This document shows positions 7,094 to 16,126 of a DNA stretch of 64,000 bases, in pieces; position 1 is the stretch's first letter, and each line of letters starts with the position of its first letter. The stretch is from Mariniblastus fucicola. Its GTDB lineage: Bacteria; Planctomycetota; Planctomycetia; Pirellulales; Pirellulaceae. The DNA lies in contig NZ_CP042912.1 of the NCBI RefSeq assembly GCF_008087665.1, positions 496,001-560,000 on the forward strand. The letters run 5' to 3'. The position numbers were made by a program, and so were the translations under genes. The notes beneath the pieces were generated by a model. That model was not told the origin of the DNA, did no database searches, and saw nothing but the letters and a program-made list of their open reading frames with translations.

Positions 7094-9151
7094 TTAAGCA
7101 TCATCTTTATCATCTTCGTCTTCACGTTTCCGCACGGTTTTGTTGTCGACCTCGTCCACCAGCATCGCGATGGCTTCGGTCACCGATATCGCGCCAAGAT
7201 CGCCCTTGTAGCGATCGCGGATCGAAACTGTGCCATTTTCCGCGTCACGGGGGCCAATAATCAGCAAATATGGCAGCAGATCAAAACGGCCCTCTCGGAT
7301 TTTCGCCCCGAGTTTTTCCGAGCGATAGTCGCCCGTGATCCGCAAACCGGATGACTTCATCTGCTCCTGAACTTCCCGAGCGTAGCCTTCGGCCTTGTTG
7401 CTAACGGTCAGGATTCGCCCCTGTTCCGGGGCCAGCCACATTGGGAAAGTTCCCGCAAAGTGCTCGATCAGCACGCCGATGAATCGCTCCATCGAACCAA
7501 ACGGAGCCCGGTGGATCATGACTGGACGATGAGCCTGATTGTCCGCCCCGTTGTAGCTCAGGTCGAACCGAACCGGCAGATTGTAGTCCACCTGGACAGT
7601 CCCCAATTGCCACGATCGCCCGATGCAGTCCTTGACCACAAAGTCAATCTTGGGACCGTAAAACGCAGCCTCGCCGGCCTCTTCGGTGAACGGTTTGCCC
7701 AACCATTGGGCCGCTTCGCGACAGGCCTGTTCTGCCTTGTCCCAGTTTTCCGGATCGCCAACGTACTTGCCCGAATCCGGATCGCGCAATCCGACTCGCA
7801 CGCTGTAGTCGTCCATGCCCATCGTCGCGAAAACAGTTTTCACCAACTCCAGGCAGCCCTTCACTTCGTCGCCAACCTGTTCCGGAGTGCAAAACAGGTG
7901 AGCATCATCTTGCGTGAACCCGCGGACGCGAGTCAGCCCGCCGATTTCGCCAGACTGCTCGTAGCGATAAACCGTGCCGAACTCGGCCAGTCGAATCGGA
8001 AGATCGCGATAGCTTCGCTGCTGCGAATCGTAGATCTTGATGTGGTGCGGGCAGTTCATCGGGCGAAGAAGGTAACCTTCGATTTCGCCGTCGCTCATCT
8101 TGTTCGAAAGCTCGCCGCAAGTGCAGCCTTCCGACGCCAGTTTCGCCAGATGTTCGCGATCGACCAACGCTGGGTATTGGCTGTCCTGGTAATACGGAAA
8201 GTGGCCGCTGGTTTTGTAGAGTTCCAGTTTGCCAATATGCGGAGTGAAGACCTGATCGTAGCCCTGGCGACGCAGGTGGCTGGAGATAAAGTCCTGCAAC
8301 TGCTGCCGAACGAAGGCGCCTTTCGGAGTCCACAGGATCAAGCCCTGCCCGACCATCTCATCGATGTGGAACAGCCCCAGTTTTCGCCCCAACACACGAT
8401 GGTCGCGTTTCTTGGCTTCTTCGAGCGCTTCCAGGTGCGCGTCGAGTTCTTTCTGAGTAAAGAACGCGGTGGCGTAGAGTCGCTGCAACTGCTCGCGATC
8501 CTGATCGCCTTTCCAGTAAGCTCCTGCCAGCGACATCAGCTTGAACGCACCGATCGTTTTCGGTGTCGGAATGTGCGGCCCGCGGCAAAGGTCCAGGAAC
8601 TCGCCTTGTTGGTAAAACGAAAGCGTTTCATCGTCGGCCAGACCTTCGGTCACGTGTTCGACTTTGAATTCCTGCTGCATGTCTTTGCAGATTTGAATCG
8701 CGTCATCGCGTTCTTTGACGATGCGCTCGAACGGCTCGTCGAGCTCGATCAGCCGCTTCATCTCTTTTTCGATCGCCGGGAAATCGTCTTCCGTTAACGG
8801 CGGCTCGCATTTGATATCGTAGTAGAACCCGTTTTCCAGGGCCGGACCAAACGCCAGTTGGCACTTGTCCTTGATTCGCATCACCGCGCGAGCCATCACG
8901 TGAGCACAACTGTGCCGCAGCGTTGAGAGGGCTTCATCACTTGGCGTGCCTTCCCGAGTTTTGGTGATCAGCTTCATGCTGACCTCGGCTCCGGCCGGGA
9001 TCTCATAATCCAGCTTCACCGGTTGGTCGTCGACTTCGGCCCACAGCGTGGCTTTGGCCAAGCTTCTGCCGATGCTTTTGGCGACGTCTTTGACGGTCAC
9101 CTGTTCTTCGAATTCTTTTACGCTGCCGTCGGGGAGTTTGACGCTAGTCAT
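7094..9151 (-). CDS. thrS: Threonyl-tRNA synthetase
   Basis: A 685-residue class II aminoacyl-tRNA synthetase, near the normal length. Order: TGS domain (residues 1-65), the editing SAD domain with HSCAH (HxxxH, near residue 82), the catalytic core with MNCPHH (zinc-binding Cys), the YRYEQSGE motif 2 and HRAPFGSMERF motif 3, then an anticodon-binding domain. It attaches threonine to tRNA-Thr and clears mischarged serine. ATG 9151 (MTSVKLPDG) fits the family; the frame runs 18 codons further up without support. infC lies 190 bases downstream on the same strand, so they are probably co-transcribed. Confidence 0.98.
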   Translation of the reverse strand: MTSVKLPDGSVKEFEEQVTVKDVAKSIGRSLAKATLWAEVDDQPVKLDYEIPAGAEVSMKLITKTREGTPSDEALSTLRHSCAHVMARAVMRIKDKCQLAFGPALENGFYYDIKCEPPLTEDDFPAIEKEMKRLIELDEPFERIVKERDDAIQICKDMQQEFKVEHVTEGLADDETLSFYQQGEFLDLCRGPHIPTPKTIGAFKLMSLAGAYWKGDQDREQLQRLYATAFFTQKELDAHLEALEEAKKRDHRVLGRKLGLFHIDEMVGQGLILWTPKGAFVRQQLQDFISSHLRRQGYDQVFTPHIGKLELYKTSGHFPYYQDSQYPALVDREHLAKLASEGCTCGELSNKMSDGEIEGYLLRPMNCPHHIKIYDSQQRSYRDLPIRLAEFGTVYRYEQSGEIGGLTRVRGFTQDDAHLFCTPEQVGDEVKGCLELVKTVFATMGMDDYSVRVGLRDPDSGKYVGDPENWDKAEQACREAAQWLGKPFTEEAGEAAFYGPKIDFVVKDCIGRSWQLGTVQVDYNLPVRFDLSYNGADNQAHRPVMIHRAPFGSMERFIGVLIEHFAGTFPMWLAPEQGRILTVSNKAEGYAREVQEQMKSSGLRITGDYRSEKLGAKIREGRFDLLPYLLIIGPRDAENGTVSIRDRYKGDLGAISVTEAIAMLVDEVDNKTVRKREDEDDKDDA

Positions 9152-9502
9152 GGGAAAATGGGTCTTTCTGAACAAAGTTTGGCCGCAGTTACAAATTGCG
9201 ATCACAAGCCGCAGAGTATAGATAGTCAGACGGACAGCTCATATGTCGGTTCGGCCGCTTCTGTGTTTTTTTGGCACGTCAAAAACCTGATTTTCAGCGC
9301 CCGTGACCGCTGGCGACCGCCGCATCGCTGGTTTCGAGTTTTCGACCGGATTCACGGCTGCTCGCCCGCAGAAGGCAATCGGGCGATAACCCGGTAAAAA
9401 CGGTAAGTGTCGCCAGTTTTCAGAATTGTGAAGTTTTCTGGTGGACTTTATCCTGCGTTGGCAGAACTCAATGAAACCGTTTCCTTCCTACCGCGAAAAT
9501 TT
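9152..9502. other. Intergenic region between divergent thrS and peroxidase genes
   Basis: About 350 bases with no gene, terminator or clear leader structure recognised. The frame of the peroxidase gene is open from 9407, but those codons precede its signal peptide. Confidence 0.4.
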
Positions 9503-11350
9503 ATGCAGTCCCTCCCCAAAATGGCGCTCGCCACAGTCGCCGCATTTACGCTGATGACCGTTTGTCTGGTCGCCGGAACGATCGACCTGACCAGCCTTTT
9601 CGACTACGAAAACCAAACGGTTCCCGCCTATATTCAGCAGGATAACACGCCTCCCGGAAACGCGATCGACAACGCAACGGCAACCCTTGGCCGCGTGCTG
9701 TTCTATGACAAGAACCTTTCCAGCGACAACACGGTCTCCTGTGCAAGCTGCCACCGACAGGAGTTTGCTTTTTCGGAGTTGGCTGTCGTCAGTTCGGGCG
9801 TCAATGGAGTCACCGGTCGACATTCGATGCGGTTGATCAACAGCCGCTTCAGTGACGAACGTCGCTTCTTTTGGGACGAGCGAGCTGATTCCTTGGAGGA
9901 GCAAGTGACTCAGCCGATCCAGGATCATGCCGAGATGGGTTTCAGTGGAACAAACGGAGACCCAGACTTTGATGATCTGATCGTCAAACTGAACGCGACG
10001 TCCTACTACAAGTCACTTTTCACGATGGCGTTCGGCGATTCGGCGATCACCGAGGCGCGGATGCAGGATGCGATGGCTCAGTTCATTCGCAGCATCCAGT
10101 CGTTCGATTCAAAGTTTGATGCCGGTCTGACGGCAACCAACGGAAACATTAACGCTCCGTTTCCAAACTTTTCCGAGGAAGAGAATCTCGGCAAGCAACT
10201 GTTTCTGCAGGCGCCTCAGTTTCAGAATCCGCCGCCTGGACAGCCGCGTACCGGTATCCGTGTTGGCGGCGGGCTTGGTTGTGCTGCCTGTCACCGCGGT
10301 GCGGAGTTCGCGATCGATCCCCAGCAGGGTGCTCAGCGAAACAACGGTGTCATCGGAGTCGCATTTGAGCCGGGTTCAGTCGACCTGACGAACTCACGGT
10401 CGCCAACTTTGCGAGATATTTTGTCGCCTGAAGGTTTCGCAAACGGTCCGTTGATGCACGACGGTTCGATGAGCTCCATTGACGACGTGCTCGATCACTA
10501 CAACGACATCACTCGCGACGATACGGTCAATCCAAACCTCGACCCTCGACTGCACGGCGGTCCCAACGGTCCGGGCCAGAAACTGATGATGACTCAGCAG
10601 GAACGGGATGCCGTGACGGCTTTCCTGAAAACTCTTTCGGGCAACGATGTCTACACGAACGAACGCTGGTCCGATCCGTTTGATGGCGATGGATCACTTG
10701 GCTTGATCGGCAATGTGACTTTTGACCCCGTCGAAATCAACGATGCCAATGAACAGCGTTCGAACGTGGAAACGGTAACGGTAAGGTTCAATGGCGACGT
10801 CACGATTGAGCCCGGTGCGATTTCTATTCTGCAACGCAGCACGAAAACTGCAGAGTCGAATGAAAGCGTCACGATTAGCGTCGACGAACAGTTTTCCGGC
10901 GGACAAACGGTGGCTACGATTCAATTTGACAGTCACACCCGAAACGCAAACGGGTCGCTGGAAGACGGAAACTATCAGCTCTCGATTGCAGGCCATCTGG
11001 TTCTGCGTGATGGCATTCCGATGGGCGAGGACTACACGTTTGGCAATGTGGAAGCCGATGCGTTTTACACGCACTATGGCGACGTGACCGGTGATCGGAC
11101 CGTGAACATTTTCGATTTGTTGAGTTTCCGACAGGTTTACGGAAGCGTCGATGGAGACGTCAACTATGACGTGAACCTGGACTACGACGCCGGCGGTGCA
11201 GTCAATGTTTTTGACCTGTTGCCGTTCCGCCAACGCTACGGATCAACGCTTCCGTTTGAGTTTGCTTCTGGCAAGCGTGCTCTTGTAAGCGATGGTTCCG
11301 GCGATGCGAAACCGGTGAAGACATCGGGTGGCGTTGCTCGCGGAAAGTAG
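9503..11350 (+). CDS. Secreted di-haem cytochrome c peroxidase with dockerin-like tail
   Basis: A 615-residue protein. Residues 1-28 are a signal peptide. Two haem sites, CASCH at residues 80-84 and CAACH at 260-264, with the surrounding SDNTVSCASCHRQEFAF and NNGVIG patterns, identify the bacterial di-haem peroxidase/MauG family: periplasmic enzymes that reduce H2O2 or carry out oxidations with electrons from small cytochromes. Residues about 420-520 form a beta-rich extra domain. Residues 526-600 contain two calcium-binding dockerin-like repeats (GDVTGDRTVNIFDLLSFRQ and its partner with VNVFDLLPFRQ), unusual for this enzyme. ATG 9503 sits just before the signal peptide; an upstream frame from 9407 is less likely. 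It converges on priA with 5 bases between stops. Confidence 0.9.
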   Translation: MQSLPKMALATVAAFTLMTVCLVAGTIDLTSLFDYENQTVPAYIQQDNTPPGNAIDNATATLGRVLFYDKNLSSDNTVSCASCHRQEFAFSELAVVSSGVNGVTGRHSMRLINSRFSDERRFFWDERADSLEEQVTQPIQDHAEMGFSGTNGDPDFDDLIVKLNATSYYKSLFTMAFGDSAITEARMQDAMAQFIRSIQSFDSKFDAGLTATNGNINAPFPNFSEEENLGKQLFLQAPQFQNPPPGQPRTGIRVGGGLGCAACHRGAEFAIDPQQGAQRNNGVIGVAFEPGSVDLTNSRSPTLRDILSPEGFANGPLMHDGSMSSIDDVLDHYNDITRDDTVNPNLDPRLHGGPNGPGQKLMMTQQERDAVTAFLKTLSGNDVYTNERWSDPFDGDGSLGLIGNVTFDPVEINDANEQRSNVETVTVRFNGDVTIEPGAISILQRSTKTAESNESVTISVDEQFSGGQTVATIQFDSHTRNANGSLEDGNYQLSIAGHLVLRDGIPMGEDYTFGNVEADAFYTHYGDVTGDRTVNIFDLLSFRQVYGSVDGDVNYDVNLDYDAGGAVNVFDLLPFRQRYGSTLPFEFASGKRALVSDGSGDAKPVKTSGGVARGK

Positions 11351-11355
11351 CGGAC

Positions 11356-13665
11356 TCAGACCATGTTGTAGGGGTCGACGTCCACAATCCACTGAATGTC
11401 GTCCATCTCCCTGATTTTTGTTTGAGCCCGCGTAACGACACGCTGGATTGTGTTCGTCTCTATTGTGCTGATCAGCATATGAAAGCGATACAGCCCGCGA
11501 AGCTTTTCCAAAGGAGCGGCCGACGGGCCGATGACGCAGAGCTGTAGTTCAAGTTCGTCAGCCGATTCGTTGATGCACTCGGCAATGTGCTCCGCCATCT
11601 GTTCGGCTTTGGCCATGACTTCACCGCGGACAACGATGCGAGCCAGTTTTCCGTACGGCGGATAGTTGAATTCCTCTCGCACGGGCAACTCGCCGGAGGC
11701 AAAGTTCACGTAATCATGCCGCGTCGCGCAAACGATGGCTGGGTTTTCCGGGCTGAACGTCTGCACCAAAACCCGACCGCCGCGTTCGCCACGACCCGTG
11801 CGGCCAGCAACTTGCGTCACCAACCCAAACGTTCGCTCGGCGGCTCGGAAGTCCGGCAAGTGCAACGACGTGTCCGCGTTGACGACGCCAACCAGCGTGA
11901 CGTTCGGAAAGTCTAGGCCCTTGGCGATCATTTGTGTGCCCAGCAAGATCTTCGTTTCGCCATCGCGGAATTTCGAGAGCGCCTTTTCGTGACTGCCGCG
12001 TTTCCGCATCGTGTCGGTGTCCATCCGGGCGATCTCGACATCGGGAAACAGCTTTGCTACTTCGGCTTCCAGACGCTGCGTTCCCAAACCGGAAAATCGA
12101 ATCGCGTCATTGCCACAATCGCTGCAGCGACGCGGCTCAGGGATCGTGTGATCGCAGTAGTGGCAGACAGCTTTCTTACCTTCGACATGATGCGTCAGCG
12201 GAATCGAGCAGTCCGGGCAATATTCGACTTTGCCGCAAGACGGACACTGGATTCGCGTCGAAAATCCACGCCGGTTGAGCAGCAGAATCACCTGCCCGCC
12301 TTCGCTGAGTGCCATCGCCATTTCTTGGCGAAGTTTTTGGTGGATTGGGCTGAAGCGTTTTCTCATGCCCGCGACATCCGTCCGCAAGTCGATCGTGGCC
12401 ACATCGGGCAGCGGCAAATCCAGCACACGATTCTTCAATGACAACGTTTTGAACTGACCCGTTTGGGCCTTGTGCCAGGACTCCAGCGACGGTGTCGCGC
12501 TGCCCAGCAATAGCGGAACATTTTCCGATTCAGCTCGCCACTGAGCCACATCGCGAGCATGATATCGCGGCGTGTTATCCTGCTTGAAAGAAGCATCATG
12601 CTCTTCGTCCAACACGATCAGACCAAGCCGCGGCGTGGGAGCAAACACGGCACTGCGAGCCCCAATGATGACCTGCACATTGCCTTCCGCGATCTGCCGC
12701 CAGTGCCAGGCTCGCTGAACGCTGGTCAGATGCGAATGCAAAACGGCGACTCGATCGAAACGTGCTCGAAATCGCCGCCGCGTCTGAGGAGTCAAGCTGA
12801 TTTCCGGAACCAGCACGATTGCCTGGCGGCCGTACTCGACGACTTGTTGAATCGCGCGAATGTAGACTTCTGTTTTCCCGCTTCCGGTGATGCCGTGAAC
12901 GAGGAATGTTTTGTACTCTTCGGCGTCGATTGATTTGGCGATCGCATCAAGCGCGGTTTGTTGCTCGACGTTGAGGACAAGATTTTCAGTTCGTGCTTCT
13001 GGCTGAATCTCATGCGTCTTTTGCTGCACGCGACGAGTCGACGAAAGGATGTGGCCTTTGCGACGCAGCGTTGAGATCGGTCCTTGTGTGCAGCCTACGG
13101 TTTCTGCAAGCTCGCCCGGCGTCCAGTCCTGATTCGAGCCCAACATCGTCTCGATGATATTACGCTGCAGCGGAGTCAGTTTGACTGAATCGAGATCGCG
13201 AGCGACTTCCGGATCGACCGACAGGAACAGCATCTCTCGCGTGCCCGAATTCTCGCGGGCTCCGACCGGCACGACCGTTTCGATCACGGTTCCCAGCGGA
13301 CTGATGTAGTACTCTGCGATTTGATGGGAGAGCTTGAGCAGCTTTTCGTCGATCAGTGGTTTCGCATCAACAACGCGAGAAATTGGCTTGAGCCGATTCG
13401 GTTTGACCGTCGCCGCGTCCGGATGTGACGGCGTCATGATGTCGATGCAATATCCCGTCATTGTGCGATTGCCACGCCCCAGCGGCACGATAACGCGGAC
13501 TCCTTTTTTGACCGACGACTCCAGTTCAGCCGGAATCGAATAGTCGTAAGGCCCAAACGGTGGAGCAGCGAACACAATTCGCGCCGCCAGCCAATCATCT
13601 TGATCGTCAAGCTGCCAGGGATCTGGCTGGGTTTCGAAGAGAGAAGATTGTTTGGGATCGGGCAT
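11356..13665 (-). CDS. priA: Primosomal protein N' (replication restart helicase)
   Basis: A 769-residue superfamily 2 helicase. The N-terminal 110 residues form the 3'-DNA-binding domain. The helicase core has Walker A GITGSGKTEVY, DEEH as motif II, and GSATPSLES. The zinc region carries paired cysteines (CPSCGKVEYCPDC, CHYC, CSDCG), as in PriA. The later motifs include GTQMIAKGLDFPNV and QVAGRTGRGERGG. PriA recognises stalled forks and D-loops and reloads the replicative helicase. Length and all motifs are intact. Alone on its strand; no other primosome genes adjoin it. Confidence 0.98.
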   Translation of the reverse strand: MPDPKQSSLFETQPDPWQLDDQDDWLAARIVFAAPPFGPYDYSIPAELESSVKKGVRVIVPLGRGNRTMTGYCIDIMTPSHPDAATVKPNRLKPISRVVDAKPLIDEKLLKLSHQIAEYYISPLGTVIETVVPVGARENSGTREMLFLSVDPEVARDLDSVKLTPLQRNIIETMLGSNQDWTPGELAETVGCTQGPISTLRRKGHILSSTRRVQQKTHEIQPEARTENLVLNVEQQTALDAIAKSIDAEEYKTFLVHGITGSGKTEVYIRAIQQVVEYGRQAIVLVPEISLTPQTRRRFRARFDRVAVLHSHLTSVQRAWHWRQIAEGNVQVIIGARSAVFAPTPRLGLIVLDEEHDASFKQDNTPRYHARDVAQWRAESENVPLLLGSATPSLESWHKAQTGQFKTLSLKNRVLDLPLPDVATIDLRTDVAGMRKRFSPIHQKLRQEMAMALSEGGQVILLLNRRGFSTRIQCPSCGKVEYCPDCSIPLTHHVEGKKAVCHYCDHTIPEPRRCSDCGNDAIRFSGLGTQRLEAEVAKLFPDVEIARMDTDTMRKRGSHEKALSKFRDGETKILLGTQMIAKGLDFPNVTLVGVVNADTSLHLPDFRAAERTFGLVTQVAGRTGRGERGGRVLVQTFSPENPAIVCATRHDYVNFASGELPVREEFNYPPYGKLARIVVRGEVMAKAEQMAEHIAECINESADELELQLCVIGPSAAPLEKLRGLYRFHMLISTIETNTIQRVVTRAQTKIREMDDIQWIVDVDPYNMV

Positions 13666-13722
13666 TCAGAAAGTGCCAAGTTTTCGGCGTAGAGTGTGAA
13701 GTACGAAACGTGCCGCCTCAGG

Positions 13723-13797
13723 TCGTTTAACGGCAAGCCGCAGGCGACGGCGATTCTGCAGACCCGGCGCAGTCGCCTGCGGCTTGCCGTTAAACGA
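13723..13797. repeat. Family A palindromic repeat, copy 1
   Basis: Perfect inverted arms of 26 bases (13723-13748 and 13772-13797) around a 23-base centre. The core, read inwards, is TTTAACGGCAAGCCGCAGG. The same arms recur at 13951-14027 and, with paired changes, at 16021-16088; a single arm is at 3246-3269. It has no transposase and is best called a REP/MITE-like element. Confidence 0.9.
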
Positions 13798-13950
13798 AGG
13801 AAATTTTCGGGCAGCCTATCATAGCGGTTTGACACATATGGTCACGCCTCGTGGCTATGGCTTCCAGTCGCAATCGATGATCGACGAATATTTCCCGAAA
13901 CTATGGGTAGCCAAAAACATTACAATAGATAGGCACGATCGGCGCCTTTT

Positions 13951-14027
13951 CATCGTTTAACGGCAAGCCGCAGGCGACTGCGCCCCGATCACAAACGCAG
14001 TCGCCTGCGGCTTGCCGTTAAACGATG
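13951..14027. repeat. Family A palindromic repeat, copy 2
   Basis: Perfect inverted arms of 32 bases (13951-13982 and 13996-14027) with a 13-base loop, the strongest hairpin in the window. It ends 44 bases before the ferredoxin start, so it may be transcribed into that mRNA leader. Confidence 0.92.
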
Positions 14028-14071
14028 GAGAGCCCAGTTTGATCAAATTTAAAGCTACCCGGAACAACCAC

Positions 14072-15160
14072 ATGGCCAAGCGACTCTCCGTTGTCATCTC
14101 ACAAAGCCCCAGCAAGAATCCCAAAAAGAAAAAGCTGGAAGAAGACATCGTCATGGGCTTGATGATCGAAAGCGGAATCGACGTCACCGTCGTGCCCAAC
14201 CTTTACGATCTCAAAGCCGACGGCACCGGTATGCTTGCGCTGAAAAAACTTGGCGGCAATCTGGTGGTGTGCTCATGGTTGTTCGAACGAGCCGCCCACT
14301 GGGTGATGGATCGCAATCAGATTCACGGCCACGTTGGCGAAACGCTGCTGAAGAATGACGACGAAGATGATGACGAAGAGGCGGAAGAGTCAGAGCAGGA
14401 CGACAAGGATCGCGTCATCGACCAACGCGAAATTCCTGATCGAAAGATCTACTGTCTGGATTTGAAGACTTCAATGAAGGCGGCTGACTTTGTCGAAGAG
14501 ATCAAGCGTATCCACACAGAAAACGCAGTTCAGATCGTGGGCCTCGGTGGCGGGCTTGGCGGATCGGCACCCGCGAACAATGGAGTCGCTCTAAATGGAG
14601 CTTCGCCCAACGGCGCGACTTCAAACGGCTCCGCTTCGAACTCGCTTCCCGTCGTTGCGGCGTCTCCGGAAGCCAGCGAACCGGTCGTGCAACGCATCGA
14701 AGAAAACGATGGTCGCCGTTGGTATCCCGTCATCGACTACAGCCGGTGCACAAACTGCATGGAGTGCATCGACTTTTGCCTGTTCGGCGTTTACGGCGTG
14801 GATCGCATCGACACGATTTTGGTCGAGCAACCTGACAACTGTCGCAAAGGCTGCCCGGCGTGCAGTCGCGTTTGTCCTGAAAACGCGATCATGTTCCCGC
14901 AGCACAAGACCCCAGCGATCGCTGGATCGTCCGATGGCGTCGCCAGCATGAAGATCGACTTGTCGCAACTGTTCGGTGCACCCGAAAGTAACAAGAGCGC
15001 TGAAGAGATCGCAGCGTTGGAACGCGACGAGCAGCTTGTTCTTGCTCGTCGCGACACGGTTGGCATGCAGGGCCTGAAGAAGCGTCAGGAAAATCGCATC
15101 GACGAACCGAAAGATGAGCTTGATGACCTGGTCGATCAGCTGGACGATTTCGACGTCTAA
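14072..15160 (+). CDS. Dicluster 4Fe-4S ferredoxin-like protein
   Basis: A 362-residue cytoplasmic protein. Residues 1-75 form a basic, then mixed domain I do not recognise. Residues 94-115 are strongly acidic. A low-complexity Asn/Gly/Ala/Ser linker follows at about 165-195. The ferredoxin part has C226, C229, C232 and C236, then C257, C261, C264 and C268, enough for two [4Fe-4S] clusters; the second has an extra-residue spacing (Cx3Cx2Cx3C). It should carry electrons, partner unknown. I chose ATG 14072 (MAKRLSVV), with GGA upstream. The frame is open to 14012, but that lies inside the hairpin. A family B repeat begins at the base after the stop. Confidence 0.82.
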   Translation: MAKRLSVVISQSPSKNPKKKKLEEDIVMGLMIESGIDVTVVPNLYDLKADGTGMLALKKLGGNLVVCSWLFERAAHWVMDRNQIHGHVGETLLKNDDEDDDEEAEESEQDDKDRVIDQREIPDRKIYCLDLKTSMKAADFVEEIKRIHTENAVQIVGLGGGLGGSAPANNGVALNGASPNGATSNGSASNSLPVVAASPEASEPVVQRIEENDGRRWYPVIDYSRCTNCMECIDFCLFGVYGVDRIDTILVEQPDNCRKGCPACSRVCPENAIMFPQHKTPAIAGSSDGVASMKIDLSQLFGAPESNKSAEEIAALERDEQLVLARRDTVGMQGLKKRQENRIDEPKDELDDLVDQLDDFDV

Positions 15161-15407
15161 GGTGGCATAGGCTTCCAGCCTGTGTTTGCATGCGATCGTA
15201 GCAGCTTCCAGCCGTCGCATTGCTAAAGTCTGTCCACGAATCGCACAAATCTTCACGAATGAAATGCAGGTGTTCGCGGGCCAGAAACGCGAAACTCCAT
15301 TTGAGTTGCTCCGACCATGCGCTCTGTAATATCCGCGATTGATTCGTGCAGTTTCGTGTGATTCGTGGAAAACCGCATGCAATCACAGGCTGGAAGCCTA
15401 TGCCACC
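15161..15407. repeat. Family B nested palindromic element, copy 1 (247 bp)
   Basis: Outer inverted arms of 34 bases (15161-15194 and 15374-15407, one mismatch; core GGCATAGGCTTCCAGCC) enclose inner inverted arms of 28 bases (15233-15260 and 15342-15369, 24 of 28 matching). It starts at the first base after the ferredoxin stop codon. No open frame or transposase. The same outer arms recur at 60599-60661 and 62979-63165. The rest of the gap to 15480 holds only the leader of the sigma-factor gene. Confidence 0.9.
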
Positions 15408-15480
15408 TTTTTTCAAAATTCTCTCTAATAAAGCTTCCCTTCATCCGTCATCTCTTTGAACAGCGACGAACGGAACTCAG

Positions 15481-15999
15481 ATGGAAGACTCGGCAACCCC
15501 AGCGTGGATCGATGCTGCGATTGAGCAGTACGAAGCTCCGCTGCTGCGCTACGCCCAGCACTTCGTTTTCGATCTGGAGTCCGCTCGGGACGTCGTCCAG
15601 GACACGTTTCTGAAGCTCTGTAAGCAGAGCGAAAACGAGATGCGTCCGAAACTGGCGAAGTGGCTGTTCACCGTTTGCCGCAATCGCGCGATCGATGTCT
15701 GTCGGAAGGAAAGTCGAATGAAAGTTGCCCCGGAAGATCAAATCAGTGACCAACTGGTTGCTCGGGCGGATGATTCGATGAACCCCATGCTTGCCATCGA
15801 GAAAGTCGAAACGGCGGAAGGTTTGTTGCAGCACGTCTCGCGGTTGCCGGACCAACAGCAGGAAGTCTTGCGACTGAAGTTTCAAGGCGGTTTGACGTAT
15901 CGCGAAATCGCTGAAGTCACGGGCTTGAGCAGTTCTCATATCGGCGTGATTTTGCACACGGCGATTACGAAGCTGCGGCAGCGGATGGTGCCAGAATGA
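15481..15999 (+). CDS. ECF-type RNA polymerase sigma factor
   Basis: A 172-residue sigma-70 family protein of the extracytoplasmic function group. Region 2 includes DVVQDTFLKLCKQ and KWLFTVCRNRAIDVCRKE (core binding and -10 contact); region 4 includes LPDQQQEVLRLKFQGGLTYREIAEVTGLS followed by the helix-turn-helix. Regions 1.1 and 3 are absent, as normal. It directs transcription of a regulon under control of an anti-sigma protein, which is almost certainly the next gene. A family A hairpin lies between them, 21 bases after the stop. Confidence 0.93.
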   Translation: MEDSATPAWIDAAIEQYEAPLLRYAQHFVFDLESARDVVQDTFLKLCKQSENEMRPKLAKWLFTVCRNRAIDVCRKESRMKVAPEDQISDQLVARADDSMNPMLAIEKVETAEGLLQHVSRLPDQQQEVLRLKFQGGLTYREIAEVTGLSSSHIGVILHTAITKLRQRMVPE

Positions 16000-16020
16000 T
16001 AGTTGAGCAATCCAGAATCA

Positions 16021-16088
16021 TTTAACGGCAAGCCGTAGGCGACGGCGCCTGCACAACTGCGCCCCGTCGCCTACGGCTTGCCGTTAAA
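16021..16088. repeat. Family A palindromic repeat, copy 3 with paired base changes
   Basis: Perfect 25-base arms (16021-16045 and 16064-16088). Compared with copies 1 and 2, the left arm has CCGTAGG where they have CCGCAGG, and the right arm has the matching CCTACGG. Both arms changed together, so pairing is preserved. It lies between the ECF sigma factor and its putative anti-sigma gene. Confidence 0.9.
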
Positions 16089-16126
16089 CAATCGAATTTA
16101 CATGTCTCCTACTGAAGACGAATCTC

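Larger units (their letters stand above)
13666..14071. other. Intergenic region carrying two family A palindromes
   Basis: About 400 bases between the divergent priA and ferredoxin genes. Apart from the two hairpins annotated separately I see nothing in it. The promoters of both genes must lie here. Confidence 0.6.

Noticed and set aside
7460-8797. 445-codon plus-strand frame opposite thrS
   Set aside because: It lies fully inside the strongly conserved thrS gene on the other strand; the frame is a by-product of its codon bias and has no family features.
13723-14027. CRISPR-like array from two spaced palindromes
   Set aside because: Only two copies, unlike direct repeats with unique spacers, and no cas genes nearby.
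15161-15407. Rho-independent terminator made by the family B repeat
   Set aside because: The arms are 179 bases apart; the few Ts after the right arm do not make it a simple terminator. It is a nested repeat.
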